From Eonycteris spelaea (taxonomy: Eukaryota; Chordata; Mammalia; Chiroptera; Pteropodidae), in assembly GCA_003508835.1 (NCBI GenBank), contig PUFA01000143.1, positions 4,489,501 through 4,553,500 of the forward strand: a stretch of 64,000 nt of DNA, given 5' to 3'. A program made the position numbers and the translations under genes. Of the stretch, positions 24,546 to 35,610 are shown one piece after another; the first letter of the stretch is position 1, and every line of letters starts with the position of its first letter. The notes beneath the pieces were generated by a model. That model saw nothing but the letters and a program-made list of their open reading frames with translations, did not search any database and was not told the origin of the DNA.

Positions 24546-25011
24546 AGATTCTAGTTCCATTTGGTTGGAGAAAACCTTGAGGAAGTCAAGGGGAGGCAAT
24601 TGGGTGGCTTGGGTAGGGCATGATCAGTCCAAGGATAATACCAGAATGGAAGCCATCATGGAGCTGGCTGTGAGTTGGTTGTGAGGCACCACATCTCGTA
24701 AAGGGACCTAGACATGCATAAGTAGCATGCAGGCAAGTGGTGACCTGTGGATCTGCTGGGGCAATTGCTAGAGATATTTAAAACTAACGAGAGGAGAGTG
24801 CAAACTCAATGGAAAACATCATAGGAGGCATATTCACATTTGTATCTTTTTTTAAAGCTTGTAGTACATGGAAATAATAATTATTAAGACAAATTTTAGA
24901 TGGAATAGCACTTATGTATTTTGTCTTTTAAGGATTAAAAGAGGTTTAGCCATTCAACTCCTCAGATTGAAAGCTAGTTTAGCTTTGTTGACTCTACTGT
25001 TCACTACAGAA
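24546..25011. other. Unclassified sequence
   Basis: Nothing recognised. Confidence 0.4.
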
Positions 25012-25190
25012 CATATATATATTGAAATATAATATATATGTGTATGTATGTATATATTATGTATATATTATATATGTGTATATATATGTATATATGTATA
25101 TATATGTATATACATTATGATTTCAATTATTATATATATTGAAGTCTCAACACTACCAATATATATATATTATGGTTTCAATTATTTGAT
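25012..25190. repeat. Compound (TA)n/(TATG)n microsatellite with a templated insert
   Basis: Alternating TA, TATG and TGTA units. Embedded at 25142-25162 is a 21-bp stretch identical to 26084-26104 in a MER20. That stretch lies between two near-identical 17-bp repeats: attatgatttcaattat at 25114-25130 and attatggtttcaattat at 25169-25185. Confidence 0.88.
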
Positions 25191-26072
25191 CTAATTTCCA
25201 TGCTTAACCCTAGATTCTTTATACTCTGACAAGTTTCCTGATCAACTATCCGTCTAGTAACTTCTTTCCTCTTTGTTGCGGTTTTGTTTTTACCTAAATC
25301 CTGATTTATCACAAAACATTCTAGGTATGTGACAAATGTGTGAAAATTAAGTCCTCAAGTTAAGATGGAGAAAATCACCAGAGAGGCTTAGTGTCAGCGA
25401 TTATGAAAGTCGAAGCATAAGTTTCAAAACAAGTCAGTGGGAGCTGCAGCCTAGTCTCAGAGCTCCTGCTAAAAATATGTCTTACTCTTGCTTACTTCTT
25501 GTAAACTTCTGGAATAATTGTCATCATTGGAATATACACTAGTCATTAGTAAAATGGCTAAGGAAGATGGCATGATGAGGTGTGATGTGTGAGAATAGCA
25601 CACATCAGTAGTTTTTCCTCAGTAGTTTGCTGCAGATACCTGATGGGCCTGTGTGTTTTCATTGCATTAGAGTTACCCAGTGAGCATGCCTGGAGGACAC
25701 CTACTCTTGGGGACTGCATCTTGGGGACTTCAATTACTATGATGATACAGCCCCCCCCCCACCAAAAAAATTAAAAATAAAACAACATTTTTTTCTCATA
25801 TTTTCTTGTAATCAATTGTCTGGAAACACCTCTACGTTTTCTGTTATACTGTTTGTCTCTTCCAGTGTATTAGTGAGGATGGGCCAGTTATCTTAACAAA
25901 CAATTTTAATATCTCAGGAGTTTACTGAAATGGTACATTTCTTATAGTATTATAGATTTGGAGATCATAAGGAAAGTGGTGGCAGTAGAGTGAAGATGTG
26001 GTTTGGGAAATGACTGCTCCACGTAGTCACTCAGTAATTCATACTCTTTCAACTAGAAGGTCATTGTCTAGG
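25191..26072. other. Unclassified sequence
   Basis: A C run followed by an A run at 25750-25775 ('cccccccccc accaaaaaaa'), otherwise nothing recognised. Confidence 0.4.
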
Positions 26073-26276
26073 GCAAGGTTTCTAAGTCTCAACACTACCA
26101 ATATTTTAGTCCAGATAACTGCTGGCAGGGCGGGGTGCTGTCCTCTGAATTGGGTATTTAGCAGCATCTCTGTCCACTCATTGCCAGTGCACCCCGCCCA
26201 GTTGTGACAACCAAAATGTCTCTAAACATTGCTAAATGTCCCCAGGGCCAAAATTGCCCCTAGTTGGGAACAGTGG
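26073..26276 (-). mobile_element. MER20 (hAT-Charlie), antisense, near full length
   Basis: From 'gcaaggtttctaagtctc' through 'gatttagcagcatctctgtcc'-type sequence to 'cagttgtgacaaccaaaatgtctctaaacattgctaaatgtccccagggccaaaattgcccctagttgggaacagtgg'. This is MER20 on the minus strand. Both terminal repeats are recognisable. Confidence 0.92.
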
Positions 26277-26416
26277 TCTAGGGCCTCAGCATCCTTTCCT
26301 GGCTCCTAGTCAGTGACCAGTAGGTAGGAGGAGAAAGATCATGTAGGATCACAAGAAAAGTTTGAGAGCTAGGCTAGAAATTGAGTGTCACTTTCACCCA
26401 TATTCCACTGATCATA

Positions 26417-26590
26417 TAGTTATATGACCCCACAAAGGAGGTTATATGTCTGGGTCGTACAACCAGACAGTTAGTTAGTTATATGACCCCACAGATGATA
26501 TCTATTCATATATTTCTGATTTTTTTGTAAATTTCAAGTTATTTGGTTGAAAATTTTCTTGTAAATTTCAACTGATATTTGGTTGATATA
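26417..26590. repeat. Local short duplications
   Basis: An exact 18-bp repeat (tagttatatgaccccaca) occurs at 26417-26434 and 26476-26493. Just after it, an imperfect tandem with 'gtaaatttcaa..ttggttga' occurs twice (about 26527-26551 and 26561-26586). Confidence 0.8.
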
Positions 26591-26974
26591 TTTTAAGTAT
26601 TGTGTGTATATGTGTGTACATATATACATAAATGTTTTTCTGCACATAATTTCTCCTCACAATGTAATTATCAACTAAAGTGGCAGAAGCTGATATGATA
26701 TATAGTAAAAACAAAACCAGGTGGAACAGTAGGCCCTTTATGGTTGGAACATGAAAAGAAGCGTTTAATCATGTAAGAAAACTTTCAGAGACTTGGAGAT
26801 GGGACGATGCTGTAGAGAGGAAGAAATAATCCCATTTAGGCACTTGAATGCTGGAGATTTCTATGACTTCCTGTATTTTGTGAAGGTAGAGTGATTACCT
26901 GCACAGTAAAAAATCTATAAAAAATTTGCACGTATGGGAGGGAATTAGCCAAAAATCACAGTATGTGATCTAAT

Positions 26975-26978
26975 GTAT

Positions 26979-27016
<38 letters not shown>
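26975..27016. repeat. (TA)n microsatellite
   Basis: About 20 near-uninterrupted TA units. Confidence 0.95.
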
Positions 27017-27018
<2 letters not shown>

Positions 27019-28324
27019 TCTCCTTTAGTTGTGGCTTAAAATAGGTCTAAATATTGGATAACTGACAATGTTCACTGTTAATCTCATGCAGATTATTGCA
27101 CTAGGTGTAGAGGCAGGTACAAAGAAAATAGAAGTCATGGCCCATGTACTAAGGAATTTACAGGCAAACAGATTGTATATACCTGTTAGTGAATATGGAT
27201 CACTTTGTCTGACAACCAGATGTGGATTATGTTGCTGTTTATTCTTATCTTCCTACATTTTCCCCTAAGGATTTCACACAAAATAAATAGAAGAGTTTGA
27301 AAGAGTACTTACTCAAATAAACAAGGATTTTTGTATCTTTTATGATAAATACCAGACCACTTAGAGATTATGCATGGGTCAATATGGGTAAAAAGAGATG
27401 AGTGAAATACTTTTTGTATAAATTAAATCAGTGTAGATTATCAATCTACACTGGGCGTTTTTTGTTTCTCGCCACCTCCTTCATCTTCCCAAGTCTATAA
27501 ATATCCTTTATAAGTCAGACTTCTGCCAGAAAAGATAGCCTTGACTTTCCAGTCCACTTTGCTTATATAGCTATCACTCAGGTCAGTGATGAAGCATGAC
27601 TCACAGGACTGTCCAATGATGCTGCTGAGGCATGTCTCTGGTTTGGAACTTTTCAGAACTCTTTTATTTAGGAATGGACTCAGTCTGTGGTGTCATGGGG
27701 AAACACTGCTTTTCTCCAGGGAGGTGACATTTCCCCTGTGGAAACAAAACATACTTCACATTAGCATCTGAAACACAGGGACAGGCCAGGTCTTTTAGTT
27801 CTGCATAGTTTTGGATCTTGCTGGTTTTGGCCTTTTTTAAACAGGAAAAAAAAGAACTAATCGATTGAGACTGCTTCAGATTCCTCCTCTTTCCTCCCAG
27901 TCCTCACCTATGTTGACCCCCAGCAATTATTTAACACTCAGAGGAGTTATAGAAAAGGCCCAGCCAGTTGGTCAAATGCCTCCACCTTTGAACAGAAGAC
28001 TCAGCACCAGAGCTTTGGGGTTCTTCAGGAAGCCAGGTCACAGGATCTCTGACCTTTAAGCACATTTGTTTATTTTGTTTGAACTTGGGTCGGCAGACCC
28101 AAGTGAAATAGTATAATACTTATTCAGGTTAACATTGGTTGAAACCCTTTTTAATTCTAGAATATGAATTCCTTCATTTCCCAGGTTTCCTGTGATGGCT
28201 GAATTGTCTGTGGAAAATGATCAGTTCACAAAAAGCTAGCTGAAAAATAATCTGAAGTAGAGTTCGTCCTCAAATAAACCAGAAAGTATTTTGAGGCATA
28301 AGTCCTTATTTCATTTTAGTTATG
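27017..28324. other. Unclassified sequence upstream of the large L1
   Basis: No repeat or exon recognised. Holds a perfect hairpin at 27429-27453 (cagtgtagatt, loop atc, aatctacactg). Confidence 0.45.
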
Positions 28325-28339
28325 TGGTATTCTATTTTT
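28325..28339. repeat. L1 target-site duplication, left copy
   Basis: tggtattctattttt, identical to 34645-34659 on the other side of the L1. Fixes the limits of the insertion. Confidence 0.92.
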
Positions 28340-28341
28340 TT

Positions 28342-28378
28342 CCTATCAGTTTCAAATTGTATTTTTTACTTAATTATT
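28342..28378 (-). other. Candidate L1 3'-transduced segment
   Basis: Between the terminal A tail (T run 28335-28341, next to the target duplication) and the first A/T-rich end of the L1 3' UTR (about 28379-28396) lie roughly 37 bases. They are not seen at the 3' ends of the related copies at 53865 or 61208. On the minus strand an AATAAA-like signal precedes this segment. Consistent with readthrough of the L1 polyadenylation site and copying of source-locus flank; a degraded tail is the alternative. Confidence 0.4.
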
Positions 28379-28453
28379 TTTTAATTTATTTTTTATGGTG
28401 ACATAGGTTAACAAAATCCAATAAGTTTCAGCTGTACACTTTAACAGTAAGGC

Positions 28454-28455
28454 AA

Positions 28456-28498
<43 letters not shown>
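28454..28498. repeat. (TA)n microsatellite in L1 3' UTR
   Basis: TA units with one TACA interruption, inside the antisense 3' UTR. Confidence 0.95.
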
Positions 28499-28500
<2 letters not shown>

Positions 28501-28599
28501 CACAGTGTGTTCACCTCTTATAGTTACATTTCTTTCTGTCACCACATATTTGACACTCTTTACCCCATCTACCTCCCCCTCCCCCTCAACCCCTACCCA

Positions 28600-31500
28600 C
28601 TAGTCTGTAGTCCATGTTCATGAATCTTTGTTTATGTGTCCTGTTCATCTGTTGCTTTTAGGTTAATATCTCATATATAAGTGATATCATGTGATTTTAG
28701 ACTTTTCCTGTCTGGCTTATTTCGCCTAGCATGATTATCTCGAGGTCTATCCAGGTTGTCACAAATGGCAGTATTTCATTTCTTCTTATGGTTGAGTAAT
28801 ATTCAAGTATACAGATGAACCACAGCTTCTTTAGCCAATCATCTATTGTAGGACACTTCAGTTGCTTCCATTTCCTGGCCACTGAGCATAATGTTGCTAT
28901 GAACATCAGTGTGCAAATACCTTTTTCAGATATGGGTTTTCAAGCCTTCAGAATAAATACATCCAGTAGAGATTGCTGGATCATATGGTAGATCAATTCT
29001 TAGTTTTTGAGGAACCTCCATACTGTTTTCCATAGTGGCTGTACCAATTTGCAGTCCCACCAGCAGTATATGAAGGTTCTTATTTATCTGTATCCTCTCC
29101 AACATTTGTTATTACTTGTTCTGTTGATTATAGCTATTCTAACAGGTGTGAGTGGTATCTCATTGTGGTTTTGATTTGCATTTCCCTAATAGCTAGCAAT
29201 GTTGAGCATTTCTCATATATTTGTTGGCCATTTGTATATCTTAGGGAGAAGTGTCTATTTAGGTCCTCTGCCCATTTTTTGATTGATTGTTTGTTTTGTT
29301 GTTGTTGTTATTATTGAGTTGTATGAGTTCTTTGTGTATTTTGGATATTAGGCCCTTCTTTGTAGGCATTGCTTGCAAATATATTTTCCCATTAGGTGGT
29401 TGTCTCTTTATGTTGTTGATGGTTTCTTTTGCTGACCAGAACTTTTTATTTTGATGTAGTCTCATTTATATATATATTTTCCCTTGCCTTGTGAGTCAAA
29501 TTCATAAAATCCTCTTTAAGTCCAAGGTCCTTGAGTTTAGTTCCTATGTTTTCTTCTTTGTATTTTATTGTTTCAGGTCTTATATTCAGGTCCTTAATCC
29601 ATTTTGAGTTAATTTTGGTGTGTGATGATAGACAACAGTCTAGCATCATTCTTTTGCAAGTGGCTTTCCAGTATTCCCAGTACTATTTATTGAAGAGGCT
29701 TTCCTTTTGTTTTGTTTTTGTCAAAAATTATTTGCCCATGTAAATATGGGTTTATCTTCTGGACTCTTGATTCTTTCCACTGGTTCGTGTGTCTGTTTTG
29801 CTGCCAATACCATGCCGTTTTGATTACTGTCGCTTTGTATAATTTGAAGTTGGGTAGAGTGATGCCTCCAGTCTTGTTCTTTTTTTTCTCAGGCTGGCTT
29901 TGGCAATTAAGGGTCTTTTGTGCTTCCATACATATCTGAGAACAATTTTTTTTCTATTTCTTTCAAAAAAGATGATGGGATTTTGATGGAGATGATTGCA
30001 TTAAATCTGTTATAATACTTTAGGTAATATGTCATTTTCACCATGTTGATTCTTCCAATTTCTTTCCATTTTTGTATCATCTTTGATTTCTTTTAATAGG
30101 GTCTTGTAGTTTTCATTATATAAGTCCTTCACATGTTTAATTAGATTTATTTCTATGTATTTTATTCTTTTTAGTGCAATTATAAAGGAAATTATTTTTT
30201 CTGCCTCTTTTTTGACACTTCATTTTTGAATGTTGATTTTGTATTCCAGAAACTCTACTGTCTTTGCTTACTGTTTCTAGTTCTTGTGAGTGTTTAGGGT
30301 TTTATATGTAGAGAATCATGCCATCTGCAAATACTGACAGTTTGACTTCCTCGTTTCCAATTTAGATGCCTTTTTTATCTTTCTCTTGCCTGATTGCACT
30401 CGCTAGGACCTCCAATGTTATATTGAATAACAGTGGCGATAGTGGACAGTGTTGCCTTGTTCCTGATCTTAGGGGAAGGTTTTTTAGTTTTTCACCATAT
30501 AGTTAATATTGGTTGAGAGTTTGTTATATATGGCCTTTATTATGTTAAGGTACATTCCTTATATACCAATTTTGTTGAGTGTTTTGATCATAAATGGATG
30601 CTGTATCTTGTCAAAAGCTTTTTCTGCATTCATTTGATATGATCACATGGTTCTTGTTTTTTAATTTGTTTATGTGGTATATCTCATGAATCAATTTGTA
30701 TATGTTGAACCACTCCTGTGCCTCTGGGATGAAGCCTACTTGATCATTGGTGTATAATTTTTTAATATGTTGCTGTATTCTGTTCACTAGTATATTATTT
30801 AGGATTTTTGCATTTGTGTTCATGAGAGATATTGGTTGGTAGTTTTCTTTTTTTGTGTTGCCTTTACCAGGTTTTGTTATCAGGGTAATATTGGCCTCAT
30901 AAAATGAGTTGGGAAGTATTGCCTCCTCTTGATTTTTTGGAAGAGTTTGAGGAGAATAGGTATTAAATCATCTTTGAATGTCTGGAAGAATTCACTGGTG
31001 AAATCATCAGGTCTTGGACTTTGACTTTTTGGTAGGTTTTAGATGATTGTTTCCACTTCTATACTGCTTGTCGGTCCATATAGATTTTCCAGTTCTTCTT
31101 GATATAGTCTAGGAATGCTGTATTTTCTAAGTACTTTTCCATTTTTTCTAGGTTATTAAATTTGGTGTTATATACTTTTTCATAGTATTCTTGTATGATC
31201 CTTTCTATTTCTGTGATGTCAGTTGTAATTTCTCCTCTTTCATCCCTGACTTTGCTTATTTGTGTCCTTTCTCTTTTTTCTTTGTGAGTCTAGCCAGGGG
31301 TTTGTCAATTTTATTATCCTTCTCAAAGAACCAATCCTTCATGCATTTGTTTTTCTATTTTTTTCAATTTCATTTATTTTTCCCCCTATTTTTAATTATT
31401 TTTCTTCTGCTGACTTTAGGCCTCATTTTCTTTATTTTCTAGTTTTTTGAAGATGAAGGATTAGGTTGTTTATTTGGCTCATTCTTGATTTTGGAGGTAG

Positions 31501-32420
31501 GCTGTAATGATATAAACTTTTCTGTTATGACTGATTTTGCCGTGTCTCAAAAGTTTTGATATGTTTTATTTCATTATCCATTTCTATATATCTCTTGATC
31601 TCTTTTTATTTCTTCTCTGACCCAGTTATTCTTCAGTAGCATGTTTTTAAATCTCCATGTACTTGAGGCTCTTCCTGCTTTTCTTTTTGCAGTTGTCTCT
31701 AGTTCAAGTCATTATGGTCAGAGAATATGGCTGGTATGATTTTAACCCTCTTATATTTGTTGAGGCTATATCTGTGTCCCGGTATATGGTCAATTCTTGA
31801 GAATGTTCAGTGCACTAGAAAGAATATAACAGATGTTTTGTGATGGAAGGCTCTCTAAATGTCAATTATGTCAAATTGGTCTAATGTGTCTTTTAAGAAT
31901 GTTATTTCTTTGTTGATTTTTCTGTTTGGAGAATCTGTCCATATCCAACAGTGGAGTATTTAGGTCTCCTACTGCAATAGTATTTTGTTCTGTTTCTTCC
32001 TTTATTCTGTTAGTAATTGCTTTACATATTTCGGGGCCCTGACCGGGAGCATAGATATTAATAAGTTTTCTGTCTTCTTGGTATATGATTCCCTTTATCA
32101 TTACAAAGTGTTGCTCAGTATCCTTTTTTATGTTTTTTTTTTGAAATCTATTTAATCTGCTATTAGTTACCACTACTCCCACTTTTCTCTGAATGCTAAT
32201 TGCTTGAATATCATTTTCCACCTTTTCACTTTGAGTCTATAGTTGTTTTGGAACTGAGATTGTCTTCTGGAGCAAGCATATGGTTGGGTTTTGGTTTTTG
32301 TTCCATTCTGCGCTCTGTTGCCTTTTTATTGATGAATTCAGTTTCTTTACATTTAGGGTGATTGTTGAAATAATGAGGCTTCTTATAGCCATTTTCTTTG
32401 CTTTCTGGTAGCTTGATGTT
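28600..32420 (-). pseudogene. L1 ORF2 (endonuclease / reverse transcriptase), broken
   Basis: ORF2 encodes the endonuclease and reverse transcriptase that copy L1 RNA at the target site. Visible on the minus strand from N to C terminus: LNVKKLNSSIKRQQ and NQNPTICLLQ (32425-32237); NIYAPGQGP and GDLNTPLLDMDRF (32221-31871); [19 protein letters not shown] and [14 protein letters not shown] (30823-30611); an FADG at about 30320-30332 where the active site should read [24 protein letters not shown] (29929-29687); and a C-terminal MFIATLCSVARKW..EYYSTI (28906-28697). Many stops and frameshifts separate these blocks. Length agrees with the family's roughly 3.8 kb. Confidence 0.92.
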
Positions 32421-32448
32421 TCCATTGCTTCCTTGTCCTGTGTTTCTC

Positions 32449-32452
<4 letters not shown>

Positions 32453-32514
<62 letters not shown>
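32453..32514. repeat. (CT)31 microsatellite
   Basis: Sixty-two bases of uninterrupted CT between the ORF2 start and the ORF1 end of the antisense L1. Purine strand is (AG)31 in the sense direction of the L1. Gives artefactual Leu/Ser open frames on the plus strand. Confidence 0.98.
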
Positions 32515-32517
<3 letters not shown>

Positions 32518-32869
32518 GTTGTCATTTGTGGGTTTTGCTTCTGGTTCTTCTTGTTTTTATGTTATATACTTTCAGTTCTGAATCTTTGGTGTGTGGTTAC
32601 CATTATGAATATCAAGAAGATAGTTATTATATATATAGTCATTCCATCTTCTTCTGCACATGCCGTATATCCTTTCCCCTTTGTGAATTTGGATCTCTGA
32701 ATCTTCCCCTTTCAGTCATTGTTATCTCAATTTTTTTCCTATGTATGCTGAACATCATTACTATCTTGCTATAACAATTCTCTTCTCATTGTTTAAGCTA
32801 ATAATGCCTTTTCTTAGTAAGGTTGCACTCTTCTGCTTCTATTTGCTCGATGGTCACTTTACTCCTAAT

Positions 32870-33830
32870 TATGTTTTTTTTTGTTTTTGTTTTTGTTTTT
32901 TGGTTTTTGTTTTGTCATTTTTGTTTTAGGAGAGCTTATCTCTTTCAGTATTGCCTGTAGTGCAGGCCTTGTAGCAGAGAATTCCCTCAATTTTTGTATG
33001 TCTGGAAATTTCTGGAAAGGTCTTTTTTCTCCTTCATACCTAAAGGAGAACTTAGCTGAATACATTATTCTAGACTGGTAGTTCCTTTCACTTAATACTT
33101 TAAACATTTGATTCTATTCCTTTCTGGCTTACAAGGGTCTATGCTGAGAAGTTCAATGATAATCTAATGGGTTTTCCTTTATGTTACCAATTTTTTCTTC
33201 CTGGCTTCCCTGAGAATTCTGGGTTTTTTTTTTTTTTCCATTGATTTTTGCTAATTTAAATACAATGTGTTTGGTGAAGGCCTTTTTGGATTGAGATAAT
33301 TGGGTGTTCTGTAACTTCTTGAATTCCAAGCTCCAGTTCATTCCTTAGATTTAGGAAATTTTCATCCACTATTTGTCTAAAAAATGTTTTCTGTTTCTTT
33401 TCCTCCCCTTCAAGAATAGCCCATGATTCTTAAGTTTCCTCTCCTGATGTATCAGCTAGTTCTTGATTTTCTGTTTCATTATTTTTCATTCATCAGCTTC
33501 CTCTCTTCTTCCTTCTGATTTATTTCTGGATTTTCTGTCTTTGATATCACTGATCCTTTCCTCCATTTGGTCGACTCTCTTTCCAATGCTTGCTATTTCA
33601 TTTTTCAACTTTTGCAGTGTGTTCTTCATCTCCAGAAGTTCTATTTGGTTCCTTTTGATGATTTCAATCTCCTTGCTCTGCTCTTCTAGTTGTTTTTTTA
33701 CAATTCCTGAAATTGTTGTTGATATAACTTGTTTTAGAACTCACTGAGTTTTTTCAGAAGTACCATCCTGAATTCTCTGTCATTTCTACGGCTGTAAGCT
33801 TATTTATGGAGATTTTTCTCTTTCTTTCTG
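32870..33830 (-). pseudogene. L1 ORF1 (RNA-binding protein), broken
   Basis: ORF1 encodes the trimeric nucleic-acid chaperone that coats L1 RNA. The minus strand carries a C-terminal block with SAKFSFRYEGEKRPFQ and KLREFSATRPALQAILKE (33107-32865). A middle block follows (33341-33153), then a long degraded coiled-coil-like region of E/K/Q-rich reading to about 33830. No single frame spans it. A poly-T run (33226-33238) and T-rich expansion at 32875-32930 add to the damage. Confidence 0.8.
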
Positions 33831-33834
33831 AGCT

Positions 33835-34644
33835 GCCTTGTCACCTTGGTTGTTCATGGTGTTTAATGGACTATTTCTCTGCCTGGGCATTAATGGAAGT
33901 GTATACTGCTGTTTCTCCAGAAAGAAGATTTATTATATAAAGGTTTTCCTTTAGCCTGTTGCCACATGACCACAGATGTTTTCTTTTGGTTTCCAGTAGG
34001 TGGTATCTGAGCCTCTTGGATCCCTGTTTTATATAAAGCTTTAATAATGCTGTTTTATAATATATATATATATATTATATATATATAAAATCAGACTTGC
34101 TACTTTCAGTCTCAGTCCCTGTCAGTGTTAGCGATAGTTTTTGGTAGCATTTGCTCAGATTTTCCCTGGGCTCCATGGTGTTCTGTCTTGGAGGACATGG
34201 GGAGGGGTTCGCAGCATTGGGGGTTGGGGGCTGCGGCTCAGCCTCAGTTTTGCAATCGTGGCTGGTAAAAATCCCACTATTGTTTCTCTTGTCATCCCTC
34301 TTCTCTGCTTTCTGCCCTGGTGACTGGGCTCTGCACTGGCCACGTGGAGCTCACAGCACTCCCAGGCAGGGCTGTTCAGGGAATGCACCACACCTTCTTC
34401 CACCTCCCTCCTTCTATAGTGAGCTCTGGTGGCTGTGAGAGGCAGCTTTTTTTATTTCTCCAAGTCTATTATCTGTGACTTGGGGTTCTGACCTGCAGTA
34501 GCCCTTTTGTGCAGATCCCACACTCAGATGTGCTGGTGTGCAGTTTGTGTGTTTTTTGTTGAGTATTAGAAATTCAGCTCATTGTTGTTTCAAGGGGTGA
34601 GATCTGGGGATATCTCTCACTCCACCATGTTTCTTCTCCAAACT
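33835..34644 (-). promoter_or_regulatory. L1 5' UTR (internal promoter region), antisense
   Basis: The only GC-rich stretch of this element (about 34150-34560). It lies 5' of ORF1 on the minus strand and ends at the target duplication with 'tccaccatgtttcttctccaaac'. L1 5' UTRs carry an internal Pol II promoter. This one has lost most CpGs and contains an AT microsatellite at 34058-34090. Open frames of 80-95 codons on both strands here are incidental. Confidence 0.8.
34058..34090. repeat. Self-complementary (AT)n tract in L1 5' UTR
   Basis: 'ttttataatatatatatat' followed by 'attatatatatataaaa'; nearly a perfect palindrome. Confidence 0.92.
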
Positions 34645-34659
34645 TGGTATTCTATTTTT
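34645..34659. repeat. L1 target-site duplication, right copy
   Basis: tggtattctattttt, identical to the left copy at 28325-28339. Confidence 0.92.
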
Positions 34660-35240
34660 AATAGCTTTGACCATATGAGAAAAGCTGAGAATTACTGAGA
34701 CCCTGGACTTCTACAAAGCACCATTAAATGAATTATCTTGCAAAATCATAAGGAACATCATGGAATAAGTACTTTTAAAAATTTTCATCCTATGGAACTT
34801 AGAGTAAATTGCCTAGGGTTTACAGAGCTGGCACATCTAGGGGCCAGACCCTGAATCTAGTTTCATAGATTCATCCTCTGAGTTTGGGCTTTAATGCTCA
34901 CAAAATTAACATTTAGGTGAGGCCAAATTAATGAGGAAAGAGCTTAAGGCTAGCTCACTAAATAACTTGGTAAGTTAGTCCTTCCCATCTTCTTTTCTAC
35001 TCAGTCTTCAGGCAAATATATTTTGGGTGTATATGAGACATTTTTTGTTCCTGGAAAGTTCTAGATGTTTAGTAAATGTTTGTATTTTATTTATTCTCGA
35101 GACTAATATAAAGAAGCCTGTGTGTTGTGCAGTTTCTCTTGAAAATTATAGATCTGCATTCTTCTGGGGGTCAGTTGGAGCTTACCATCAGGACACAACA
35201 AACCCAAGGACAAGTACAGAAACAAATGCTTCATCTGGAG
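34660..35240. other. Unclassified sequence
   Basis: Contains a possible degraded antisense MIR around 34780-34860 ('gtaaattgcctagggtttacagagctgg'). Otherwise nothing recognised. Confidence 0.4.
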
Positions 35241-35245
35241 GTGAA

Positions 35246-35610
35246 TGCTATGGACTGATGATTGTGTGTCTCTCTTTTTCTCCTTCCCACCAAATTCATT
35301 TGTTGAAGCGTTAACTCCCAAGGTGATGTGCATTTGGGGATAATTAGGTAGATGACTTCTCAAAGGCAGGGCCCCCTGATGGAATTAGTGCTCTTATAAG
35401 AAAGGAAGAGACCAGAGCTCTCTCTTCAGCATGGGATTATAGTGAAAAGATGAACATCTGCAAGCTAGGAAGGGGGCTTTCACCAGAAATGGGATCTGTT
35501 AATCTCTTTGATCTGGGTTTGAGCCTCCAAAATTGTGAGAGATACATGTCTCTTGTTTAAGCCTCCCAGTCTATGGTATTTTGTTATAGCATTCTGAAGT
35601 AGCTAAGACA
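35246..35610 (+). mobile_element. MLT1 LTR (ERVL-MaLR), sense, full length with 5-bp duplication
   Basis: Starts 'tgctatggactgatgattgtgtg' and ends 'taagcctcccagtctatggtattttgttatagcattctgaagtagctaagaca', a typical complete MLT1 LTR. Middle blocks are 'attcatttgttgaagcgttaactccca', 'agtgctcttataagaaaggaagagaccagagctctctc' and 'gggctttcaccagaaa'. Flanked by gtgaa (35241-35245) and gtgag (35611-35615), a 4/5 match of the 5-bp target duplication. The AATAAA of other MLT1s is lost here. Confidence 0.93.

Larger units (their letters stand above)
28340..34644 (-). mobile_element. Near-full-length L1 retrotransposon, antisense
   Basis: A 6.3-kb L1 inserted in minus orientation between 15-bp target duplications. 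In minus-strand order it has a 5' UTR (34644 to about 33835), ORF1 (about 33830-32870), ORF2 (about 32420-28600), a 3' UTR, a possible extra 3' segment and a short poly(A) (T run at 28335-28341). Both ORFs carry many stops and frameshifts, and the reverse transcriptase motif is mutated, so it cannot move by itself. Three microsatellites have grown within it. It shares its 3' UTR type with the copies at 53.9 and 59.3 kb. Confidence 0.93.

Noticed and set aside
32398..32774. Plus-strand frames with long Leu/Ser runs
   Set aside because: Translation of the (CT)31 microsatellite inside an antisense L1.
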